A stretch of DNA of 34,509 nt from NCBI GenBank assembly GCA_027013815.1, contig JALWFY010000116.1, positions 1 through 34,509 on the forward strand, read 5' to 3'. Under the pieces are notes generated by a model. The model was not told where the DNA came from and ran no database searches. It saw only the letters and a program-made list of their open reading frames with translations. How positions within the stretch are numbered: position 1 is the stretch's first letter; each line of letters opens with the position of its first letter. Shown piece after piece: positions 25,230 through 32,267 of this stretch. Made by a program: the position numbers and the translations under genes. The DNA comes from Desulfohalobiaceae bacterium (GTDB lineage Bacteria; Desulfobacterota; Desulfovibrionia; Desulfovibrionales; Desulfothermaceae).

Positions 25230-26258
25230 CTAATTAATAAATACCTGTTTATATACCTTCTCATTTTCCATTGCTATACCAGTCCCCCTTACAACAGTAG
25301 TTAGGGGATCATCGTCAACCACTACATTTATATTTGCCTCTTCTCTAATAAGCCTATCAAGCCCCCTTAGCAGGGCCCCTCCTCCTGCCAATAAAATCCC
25401 ATTTTGAGCAACATCTGCCACAAGTTGGGGAGAGGTCTTCTCCAATGCCCTGATAACTGATTCAACAATCATATTAACAGGGTCTTTTATACATTGTGCT
25501 ACTTCTTGTTCTGTCAATTCTATGAGTTGAGGTGCTCCGTTCATCAAATTCTTCCCAGTAATCCTCATTGTCCTTTGTTCATCTCCCACATAATAAGAAT
25601 TCCCTAATTCTATTTTTATCTGCTCTGCGAGATTTTCACCAATTAAGACCTTATATTCATCTTTTAAGTACCTTTGAATTGATTCATTTATCTCATCACC
25701 AGCTATTCTAACAGACTCTGAATATGCCACTGCTGATAGGGAGATTACAGCCACTTCCGTAGTTCCACCTCCAATATCCACTACCATATTCCCAACTGGT
25801 TTTTCAATTGGCAGATTAGCACCAATTGCTGCAGCCATGGGCTCTTCTATGAGTTTTACCTCCCTAGCACCAGCCTGTTGTGCAGATTCTATTACTGCCC
25901 TCATCTCCACCTGGGTAATACCTGTTGGGACACAAATGACCATCTTGGGTTTTACAAGTTGCAACCCCTTAATCACTTTTTTTATAAAATAGGACATCAT
26001 TATTTTTGTAACCTCAAAGTCTGCAATAACTCCATCTTTAAGAGGTCTAATGGCCCTTATTTTTTCAGGGGTCCTGCCCAAGAATTCTTTTGCCTCAGTC
26101 CCAACTGCTAGCACCTTACTAGTCCTTGCATCCAATGCCACAACTGAGGGCTCGTTCAACACTATACCATCCTTAGCAGTATAGAGAAGGGTATTTGCAG
26201 TACCTAGGTCCATTGCAAGGTCTTTTCCTAAAAAATTTAACAACTTCTTAAAAAACAT
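25230..26258 (-). CDS. mreB: Rod-shape-determining protein MreB
   Basis: 342 aa actin-fold ATPase. Phosphate-1 motif AMDLGTANTLLY near 15-26, adenosine and phosphate-2 motif VVDIGGGTTEVAVIS, connect motif EEPMAAAIGA, and GILLAGGGALLRGLDRLI. Forms membrane-associated filaments that guide lateral wall synthesis, so the cell is probably rod-shaped or curved. mreC and mreD do not follow; the next stretch is a repeat-filled 520-bp spacer. Upstream, 2 nt away, is the GAF-domain gene. Confidence 0.98.
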   Translation of the reverse strand: MFFKKLLNFLGKDLAMDLGTANTLLYTAKDGIVLNEPSVVALDARTSKVLAVGTEAKEFLGRTPEKIRAIRPLKDGVIADFEVTKIMMSYFIKKVIKGLQLVKPKMVICVPTGITQVEMRAVIESAQQAGAREVKLIEEPMAAAIGANLPIEKPVGNMVVDIGGGTTEVAVISLSAVAYSESVRIAGDEINESIQRYLKDEYKVLIGENLAEQIKIELGNSYYVGDEQRTMRITGKNLMNGAPQLIELTEQEVAQCIKDPVNMIVESVIRALEKTSPQLVADVAQNGILLAGGGALLRGLDRLIREEANINVVVDDDPLTTVVRGTGIAMENEKVYKQVFIN

Positions 26259-26260
26259 AG

Positions 26261-27238
26261 TCAGTTTTTAACCTCTCTTTTTTTCTTCCTCAATTTATCT
26301 TTTAAATATAGATTTTCTAAAAATAAGGACATGTGATTGCTCAACAAACAGAAAAAATCTGATAGCCCTTTAGATATATTTTTTTTTCTTTTATCCAAAA
26401 AGACAAATACACCCCTGGTCTTTAAATTCACTATTAAGGGCAAACAAACAATGGTATGAAATTCTTTTCCCATATAATTCTTGCCAAAAAGAGAAGATAC
26501 ACATCTGTCTCTTTCTTGGGATAAAATTATGCTCTTATGATTTTTAAACACCCAGCCAATTACGCCATCGTTTATATGAAATCTCTTACCCTCAAGACCC
26601 TCCATTCCCTCTATTTTTTTATTACACCTCTCCAAATAATAACCTGTGCCCCTCTCATTTCTTGATACAAATAGACAATAAAAAAAACCAGTATACGTAG
26701 ACAATATGTTTAAAAGTTGCAATAGATATTCGTCCCATTTTGGGAACTTATCCTTAAGAGAACATATGGTCTGAAATGCATTGTAATAATCAACAACATA
26801 TTCAGTTTCCTGCACCTTACTGTATTCATCTAAAAAGCTGTCTACCAATTTGGCAAAATTATACAAGATCTTTAAATCCTTTTCAGTAAAAGTGTAGGTC
26901 TTTTTACTGTCCACACAAAGGACACCCCTTCCCTTTTGTAAGGGCACCCCCATAAAGGATTTGATCCTCTGTTCCTCTCCTTTTAAATAATAACAAAGGG
27001 TCCTGTTTTCCCTTGAAAAATCATTTATAACAAGTGACTTTTTGTTTTTTATTATCCAACCCACTATACCCTGACCATAATTTACCTTACTATGTAAATT
27101 TATGTTGTCCCCTAAACTAAAATAAGACACCAAAGAATAAATAGGACCTATATTCTTTAAAAACAATACACTACTATATGCGTCAAACACATTAGATACA
27201 GTACTTAAAAGATCTCTATAAAAAGGGGTAGAGGACAT
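26261..27238 (-). CDS. Tandem GAF-domain protein
   Basis: 325 aa, cytoplasmic, no signal or membrane segment. Two GAF-like units: the first about residues 15-140 (GQGIVGWIIKNKKSLVINDF, FMGVPLQKGRGVLCVDSKK) and the second about 165-315 (NDGVIGWVFKNHKSIILSQERD, VCLPLIVNLKTRGVFVFLDKRK). No output domain such as HisKA or GGDEF. It probably senses a small molecule or redox state and signals by contact. Start ATG overlaps the stop of the DUF6485 gene by one base (TAATG), and it ends 2 nt before mreB, so the three are co-transcribed and a link to cell-shape control is an inference. Confidence 0.8.
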   Translation of the reverse strand: MSSTPFYRDLLSTVSNVFDAYSSVLFLKNIGPIYSLVSYFSLGDNINLHSKVNYGQGIVGWIIKNKKSLVINDFSRENRTLCYYLKGEEQRIKSFMGVPLQKGRGVLCVDSKKTYTFTEKDLKILYNFAKLVDSFLDEYSKVQETEYVVDYYNAFQTICSLKDKFPKWDEYLLQLLNILSTYTGFFYCLFVSRNERGTGYYLERCNKKIEGMEGLEGKRFHINDGVIGWVFKNHKSIILSQERDRCVSSLFGKNYMGKEFHTIVCLPLIVNLKTRGVFVFLDKRKKNISKGLSDFFCLLSNHMSLFLENLYLKDKLRKKKREVKN

Positions 27239-27447
27239 TATCTTTTAAACCTTGACTTAAAGTAAAATTCAATACTCCGATCATAGGTCTTTTCTTCATC
27301 TTTAGTAAAATAACATGCAGGTAATTCCCCTCTCTGTCTATGATACCTCACACACTCACAACAAATTCCATGTTTTGAACACGATGGGTATGTACAAGGA
27401 CAATCCTTTGAATTTATCTCGTATCTTGGACATTTCTCTTTTTCCAT
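27238..27447 (-). CDS. Small Cys-rich protein, DUF6485-like
   Basis: 69 aa from ATG at 27447, chosen because AAGGAG lies 6 nt upstream; ATG 27453 and TTG 27468 are less well placed. Seven cysteines in the N-terminal two thirds ([31 protein letters not shown]) plus PACYF suggest a metal or Fe-S site. The pattern matches a small uncharacterised family, recalled as DUF6485. Function unknown. It overlaps the GAF-protein gene by one base. Confidence 0.7.
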   Translation of the reverse strand: MEKEKCPRYEINSKDCPCTYPSCSKHGICCECVRYHRQRGELPACYFTKDEEKTYDRSIEFYFKSRFKR

Positions 27448-27571
27448 AGCCATCTCCTTTTGATTCAAGAAAGTTCTAGGAAGGATTATTATGCGAGATT
27501 TAGCTCCCTATAATTTTTATTGAATTAAACATACAAGGTCAAGGTGAAAATAGATAGCCATTTAAACATCA

Positions 27572-28171
27572 CTATTCCTTTGTAAGCATAAATATTCCAT
27601 AAATAGCAAAAAAATTTGGAAAAAATCTTACCACCTTTCCTGTTTCCTCATGATGATAAGTACTTATATTTATTTGTTTTTGTATCTTAAATCCAAAAAT
27701 AGAACAAAATCTCTTAAAGTCTGTGATTCCTATTCTCCTTATATTTGGAGTATCAAACCATTCATACGGAAGTTCTCTGGAAATAGGGGCCCTGCCTTTT
27801 AAGAAAAAATAGAACCGATTTTTATAATGACTAAAATTTGGGAAACTTACAATACCCTTTCTACCCACCCTTAACATCTCAGCAATCAACCACGTAGGGC
27901 GATACACCTGTTGTAAGGTTTGACTGAGTATCACATAATCAAAGGTATTATCAGCGTAGTCTCTGATCTCTTCATTAATATCCCCATGGATTACGCTCAC
28001 CCCCCTAAAAATTGCCTGGGTAACCTTTTCCTCGTCGATCTCGATTCCTGTACCATGAACACCTCTTTTTTTCTGCAAATATTCAAGTAATACACCATTG
28101 CCACATCCAAGGTCCAATACACTACTCTTTGGCCTTATCCAATACGCAATGGTCTTTAGATCAAATCTCAT
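27572..28171 (-). CDS. metW: Methionine biosynthesis protein MetW
   Basis: 199 aa from ATG at 28171 with AGGAG 5 nt upstream; a GTG two codons earlier is less likely. SAM-methyltransferase-like fold with DLGCGNG at 20-26, GIEIDEEKV, FDYVILSQTLQQV and the MetW-typical GKEGIVSFPNF-like region (GRKGIVSFPNFSHYKNR), RAPISRELPYEWFDTPNIR. In bacteria with MetX it supports homoserine acetylation or succinylation, usually as metXW. Here metX lies upstream in the same direction but 303 bp of palindrome array separates them. Confidence 0.95.
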   Translation of the reverse strand: MRFDLKTIAYWIRPKSSVLDLGCGNGVLLEYLQKKRGVHGTGIEIDEEKVTQAIFRGVSVIHGDINEEIRDYADNTFDYVILSQTLQQVYRPTWLIAEMLRVGRKGIVSFPNFSHYKNRFYFFLKGRAPISRELPYEWFDTPNIRRIGITDFKRFCSIFGFKIQKQINISTYHHEETGKVVRFFPNFFAIYGIFMLTKE

Positions 28172-28181
28172 TTCCACTCCT

Positions 28182-28486
28182 AAAGCGGAGCTTTGCCCCG
28201 CTTTATCTTGGCCTTTCAGGCCAACTTTAATAAGGAATTTTATGATAATTTTGAATTATGGATTATGGATTTTGAATTAAAAATAAAATGTTATAGTGGT
28301 CGTGGTTAACTGAATATTAATACAAAATTCAAAATTTAAAATCCAAAATTTTTTATCATAAAAGGCGTAAGCCCTTAAAGTGAAGCAAAGCTTCAACTTT
28401 ATCGTGGCCCTTTGGGCCATATTTAATAAGGAATAAATTCCTTATCATAGGCGTAAGCCCTAAGTGGAACTCTGTTCCACTTAGGG
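28182..28486 (+). repeat. Tandem BOX-like palindrome array in the metX-metW spacer
   Basis: Plus-strand order: P1 (28182-28204, one mismatch), P3 TTGGCCT/AGGCCAA (28208-28224), left half of P2 (28228-28235), an AT-rich inverted repeat (28238-28363), P5 GGC-GTAA-GCC (28364-28373), P1 (28377-28400, one bulge), P3 TGGCCC/GGGCCA (28405-28419), P2 (28426-28445), P5 (28450-28459), P1 (28458-28486, perfect 13-bp arms). The last P1 overlaps the metX stop codon. The pattern is two P1-P3-P2-P5 units closed by P1. Confidence 0.8.
28238..28363. repeat. AT-rich inverted-repeat element with 11-bp ends, inside the BOX-like array
   Basis: Perfect inverted ends TTTTATGATAA (28238-28248) and TTATCATAAAA (28353-28363) enclose AATTTTGAATT-type words on the left and their inverse (CAAAATTCAAAATTTAAAAT) on the right. 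It replaces or splits P2 of the first BOX-like unit. It is related in word content to the C module of the composite repeats and to 6292-6393. Non-coding. Confidence 0.6.
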
Positions 28487-29638
28487 ACAAGAGATATTAA
28501 AACTCAATTTTTGTAAAAAACCCATTATCAGGCTAGAGAGTTTGGGATTTGGAACTAAAAAGGAATCATGACCATAGTCTATCCTAATTTCACAAAAATT
28601 TACATCCAGTCGATTTTTTTTCATGGCCTTTACCATTTCCCTAGACTGATACGTGGGATATAGCCAATCGGAAGTAAAAGATATAACTAAAAATTGCGCC
28701 CTGGCCTTGGAAAAGGCCTTGACCAAGGAACTATCTCCATGGGAATCAGCCAAGTTAAAATGATCAGTTGCACGAGTTAAATACAACAGAGAATTGGCGT
28801 CAAACCTATTTACAAATTTTTCTCCTTGGTGCCTTAGATAACTTGAGACCTGAAAATCTGTCTCAAATACACCTAAGTTAGGTCCCTTTTCCTGAATCCT
28901 TCTGTCAAATTTCTTTCTAAGGGCCACATCGGAAAGATAAGTAACATGTCCAATCATTCTAGCTACTGCCTGTCCATGGACAGGAGGGACCTTTCCATAA
29001 TAATCTCCATTGTTCCAATTTGGATCACTCATAATTGCCTGTCTTGCCACTTCATTAAACGCTATGGCCATGGCAGAATGTTTAGTAGTTGTGGCGATTG
29101 GGATAGCACCGATAACAGCTTCAGGATACCTAACAGCCCATTCTAAGACCTGCATACCCCCCATTGAGCCGCCTATTACTGCCAAAACCTTTTTTATCCC
29201 AAGATAATCTATTAGTTTTTTTTGAGCATATACCATGTCCCCTATAGTCACTGTAGGAAATCTTATACCATATTCTCTCCCTGTCTTCGGATCCACAGAA
29301 TTGGGACCTGAAGACCCCATGCATCCACCTAATACATTTGAACAAATAACAAAGTATTTATTAGTATCTATTGCCTTATTTGGCCCGATCATGTGATCCC
29401 ACCAACCAGGATCTTGATCTGTTTTTGTGTAATATCCCGCAGCATGGGAGTCCCCTGTCAATGCATGGAGGACCAAAACAGCATTGGTCTTATCCCTGTT
29501 CAATTCCCCATAGGTTTCATATGCTATGGTCACTGGGCCTAACTTCTGACCACATTCAAAGATCATCTCATGGGGCGGATGTGCAAAATGAAAATATTTT
29601 TTTTCAACTAAACCAACATCCCCCTTTAACGCGCACAT
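28481..29638 (-). CDS. metX: Homoserine O-acetyltransferase
   Basis: 385 aa from ATG at 29638 (GGAG 7 nt upstream; a TTG four codons earlier is less likely). Alpha/beta-hydrolase acyltransferase: GPVTIAYETYGELN, NAVLVLHALTGDSHAAG, nucleophile Ser158 in GGSMGGMQ, catalytic Asp in FTSDWLYPT and His in YGHDSFL near the C-terminus. Activates homoserine with acetyl-CoA (or succinyl-CoA in some homologues) for methionine synthesis. Pairs with metW downstream. No SAM riboswitch was recognised in its leader. Confidence 0.96.
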   Translation of the reverse strand: MCALKGDVGLVEKKYFHFAHPPHEMIFECGQKLGPVTIAYETYGELNRDKTNAVLVLHALTGDSHAAGYYTKTDQDPGWWDHMIGPNKAIDTNKYFVICSNVLGGCMGSSGPNSVDPKTGREYGIRFPTVTIGDMVYAQKKLIDYLGIKKVLAVIGGSMGGMQVLEWAVRYPEAVIGAIPIATTTKHSAMAIAFNEVARQAIMSDPNWNNGDYYGKVPPVHGQAVARMIGHVTYLSDVALRKKFDRRIQEKGPNLGVFETDFQVSSYLRHQGEKFVNRFDANSLLYLTRATDHFNLADSHGDSSLVKAFSKARAQFLVISFTSDWLYPTYQSREMVKAMKKNRLDVNFCEIRIDYGHDSFLVPNPKLSSLIMGFLQKLSFNISCP

Positions 29639-29900
29639 TTTTAACTCCAAACCCCCCTGTAATTTTGCCCCAGGACATATCTTGATTTTTTTTCATTTTT
29701 TTATGGGACACAATGTAAAATTAAATTTTGTAAGGATTAAAGTTAACATAGGGGAAACTGACATTCAAGAAAAACTAGTTCGTCCCAAATACCATATAAG
29801 CTATTAGGAGATGGAGGAAGTATTCTCCTGAGACTTCTCTGGACATGTATTTTTTGGTTTAGGCATTGAGATATCTGTAGGGGACTAATTCATTCTTGTA

Positions 29901-30014
29901 TTAGAATAAATAGGTATTAGGCTTTGGGTTAATCACCGCCTCTTGCCTTATAATTCCCACGAAAAAATCTTTACCTTTAAATGAAATTTTTTTAGTCTGG
30001 ATCTGATGTTTCAT
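29901..30014 (-). pseudogene. Truncated IS110-type transposase N-terminus (relic)
   Basis: 37-aa frame from ATG at 30014 with a very strong AGGAGG site 6 nt upstream. It starts MKHQIQTKKISFKGKDFFVG, which resembles the N-terminus of IS110-family transposases just before their IDVHK active-site motif; the match ends at VGI and runs into an unrelated tail and stop. The rest of the transposase is absent. The call rests on recall of that N-terminal pattern. An independent small gene is the alternative. Confidence 0.45.
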
Positions 30015-30265
30015 AATTCACCTCCTGGGATATGTTTTTTTAATTAAGTACATCTTTTGTGTATCCTTAAAGAGGTGCAAATTTATAATGTCTCCACTGG
30101 ACTGCTATAGTGCTGTACTCCATAGCACCCAGTGATCTTGATCATTATACAGCATACAGTTTAAGTAAAATTCTTAGGCATGGATTTTGAGTTGCAAGTT
30201 GGAAAATCTTTTTTCCCAAAATTCAAGACCAATACCCTAACTCTCATAACTCATAGGAGGACCTA
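30015..30265. other. Non-coding spacer upstream of the IS110 relic and of nadA
   Basis: No gene is seen. On the minus strand it contains a perfect TATAAT (30149-30144) and a short hairpin GTGCT/AGCAC near 30107-30125. AGGAGG at 30255-30260 serves nadA. The companion stretch 29639-29900, upstream of metX, also has no recognisable gene. Confidence 0.4.
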
Positions 30266-31273
30266 ATGGAGAGGTCAGTTTCTGAAAAAATTCAAAAAAT
30301 CAAACAAAAAATGGGAGATTCTCTCACAATACTAGCACATCATTACCAAAGGGACGAAATAGTTCAACATGCCGATTTTGTAGGCGATTCACTAGAGCTA
30401 GCCAGAAAAATATCGTCATTGAACGCAAGGTATATCATAATGTGTGGGGTCTATTTCATGGCAGAATCTTCTGCCATCCTGGCAAAAGAAGATCAAAAGG
30501 TATTTATCCCTGTAGCAGAGGCTGGGTGTACCTTGGCAGACTTGGCCCCAGGAGAAATGGTGGAAATTGTATTACAAAGGCTTAATCAAGAAAGAAAAAT
30601 AATCCCCATTGCATATGTAAATACATCGGCCAAGGTCAAGGCAATTTGTGCAAAGTTTGGAGGATCTGTATGTACCTCGGCCAATTCCACTACCATGCTA
30701 AAATGGGCAATTACACAAGGGGATGGCGTGCTCTTTTTACCAGATAAAAATTTAGGGATAAATACTGCAAGGTCAATAGGGATTGATGAACAAAAAGTTT
30801 GTGACATGAGCGACAAGATCTTTGAACAAGATTATGTCCTGTATCTATGGCCAGGGTTATGTGATGTACATCTTGGATTTCGAACAGAACATATAATTAA
30901 TATGAGAAAGTCTCACCCAAAGGCAAAAATCATTGTACATCCAGAATGCCCCCCAGAAATAGTCGAAGTTTCAGATGAATGGGGCTCTACCTCAAAGATT
31001 ATTAACTATATAGATCAAATAGATACAGGAAGCGAAGTAATTGTGGGAACTGAAATAAATCTTGTTAATAGACTAAAAAATATCCATTACCCTGATAAAA
31101 TCATATACCCCCTCTCAAACAGTAAATGCAAATACATGGAAATGATTGGAGAAAAACAGCTCCTCACCTTATTGGAAAATTTAGAAAAACAGGATCCTGT
31201 GTATATAGACCCTGAGACAAAAAAGCTGGCAAAACTTGCAATTAATAGGATGTTGGATATATGTGCCAAATAG
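30266..31273 (+). CDS. nadA: Quinolinate synthase NadA
   Basis: 335 aa. Motifs AHHYQRDEIVQHADFVGDSLELA, MCGVYFMAESSAIL, KFGGSVCTSANS, DKNLGINTA and HPECPPEI; the cysteines in MCGV, SVCTSANS and HPECP are the three ligands of the [4Fe-4S] cluster. Condenses iminoaspartate with DHAP to quinolinate in NAD synthesis. Its oxygen-sensitive cluster fits an anaerobe. nadB and nadC are not in the window. AGGAGG is 5 nt from the ATG. Overlaps fdhD by 13 bp. Confidence 0.97.
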   Translation: MERSVSEKIQKIKQKMGDSLTILAHHYQRDEIVQHADFVGDSLELARKISSLNARYIIMCGVYFMAESSAILAKEDQKVFIPVAEAGCTLADLAPGEMVEIVLQRLNQERKIIPIAYVNTSAKVKAICAKFGGSVCTSANSTTMLKWAITQGDGVLFLPDKNLGINTARSIGIDEQKVCDMSDKIFEQDYVLYLWPGLCDVHLGFRTEHIINMRKSHPKAKIIVHPECPPEIVEVSDEWGSTSKIINYIDQIDTGSEVIVGTEINLVNRLKNIHYPDKIIYPLSNSKCKYMEMIGEKQLLTLLENLEKQDPVYIDPETKKLAKLAINRMLDICAK

Positions 31274-31980
31274 GGTCCAATATAATCCAAAAGAAGATAA
31301 TTAAACAACATCACAGTGAGTTAATTGAGACACAAGACATTATTGCAGTGGAAAAAGATCTAGATATCTATGTGAACAGTGAGCCATATCACCACTTAAC
31401 TTATATGCCTGGACAGGAGATAGAGCTAGGACTTGGGATATTATTTTCAAATAAGGTGATAACTAATATATCTCAAATAAAACAAATTAGATTTGACAAG
31501 GTAATTGGAAGGCTAGACATCTATCTCAATGAAAGTATCCAGGAATTGGAAGAAAAGTATCCTTGTTTTCAACAAGTATCCCTCAGCCAAATGGGTGATG
31601 CAAGGACCCTGTTCCTTTCAAAGGGTGAGACCTTTAAAAAGACTGGGTGTGTGCATTCCTGTCTAATCCTATCTTCATCCTTTAAAGAATTGGGATTTGG
31701 AGAAGATGTGGGAAGACACAATGCATTTGACAAGGCAATTGGAGGACTAGTAAAAAAAGATCAATTGGAAAAGGGCTATATTGGAATTGTATCCTCAAGG
31801 ATAAGTTATGAGATAATTCAAAAAGCCATTGTCCTAGGCATTGGCATACTAGCTGGTGTTTCTGCACCTACCTCTATGGCCATTGATATGGCAGATAAAC
31901 AGTTTATAACCTTAATAGGATTTTTTAGAGAACACAGGATGAACATCTACACACATCCTTCTAGGATAATAAAGAAATAA
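31261..31980 (+). CDS. fdhD: Formate dehydrogenase accessory sulfurtransferase FdhD (short form)
   Basis: 239 aa, shorter than E. coli FdhD (277). The C-terminal core is clear: KTGCVHSC (family TGCTHAA), GFGEDVGRHNAFDKAIGG, VSSRISYEIIQKA, GVSAPTSMAIDMA and TLIGFFREHRMNIYTHPSRI. The catalytic loop CGxCG, which carries the two sulfur-transfer cysteines of E. coli FdhD upstream of that core, is not visible; only Cys in YPCFQQ lies in this region. It transfers sulfur from IscS to the Mo/W cofactor of formate dehydrogenase. The start lies inside nadA, so translation is probably coupled. Confidence 0.9.
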   Translation: MCQIGSNIIQKKIIKQHHSELIETQDIIAVEKDLDIYVNSEPYHHLTYMPGQEIELGLGILFSNKVITNISQIKQIRFDKVIGRLDIYLNESIQELEEKYPCFQQVSLSQMGDARTLFLSKGETFKKTGCVHSCLILSSSFKELGFGEDVGRHNAFDKAIGGLVKKDQLEKGYIGIVSSRISYEIIQKAIVLGIGILAGVSAPTSMAIDMADKQFITLIGFFREHRMNIYTHPSRIIKK

Positions 31981-32081
31981 TGTTTTTCCCTTTGTGCAAC
32001 TTAAGGGAATCAAACTAAAATTTGATTTTTAATTTTTTCTTGTATCTTGCTTTTTTTTTTGTTAAAAACAACCTTCGTTTT

Positions 32082-32190
32082 TTACCCCGTTAGATAAAAT
32101 ACCCCGTCTGTAAGGGCGAGGATGAGAATTTTTTGAATAAACCAGAGTTGGGAGGAGCCTAAAGGTCCTTTCAAATCTTCTAAATAGGGG
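32082..32190. repeat. Relative of the palindromic element at 1531-1599
   Basis: TTACCCCGTTAGATAAAAT (32082-32100) matches 1530-1548 with a single difference. A degraded right arm, TTCTAAATAGGGGGTTAGG, lies near 32178-32196. It is in the 287-bp spacer between fdhD and the cytochrome gene. The rest of that spacer is AT-rich with T-runs and nothing I can name. Confidence 0.4.
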
Positions 32191-32267
32191 GTTAGGTCTT
32201 GAAATGTTATGTAATTTGTATTCATAATTAGTTTAAACAAACAAATAAAAATTTTATAGGGTTGATT

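Noticed and set aside
28458-28486. Terminal 13-bp P1 stem as an ordinary terminator of metX
   Set aside because: The stem is strong but no T-run follows on the minus strand, and it overlaps the stop codon, so it is described as part of the palindrome array instead.
29130-29345. Open frames antisense to metX and to many other genes
   Set aside because: They are shadows of conserved genes, lack plausible ribosome sites and resemble no family.
29639-29900. SAM riboswitch or S-box in the metX leader
   Set aside because: No recognisable riboswitch core or terminator stem was found upstream of the metX start.
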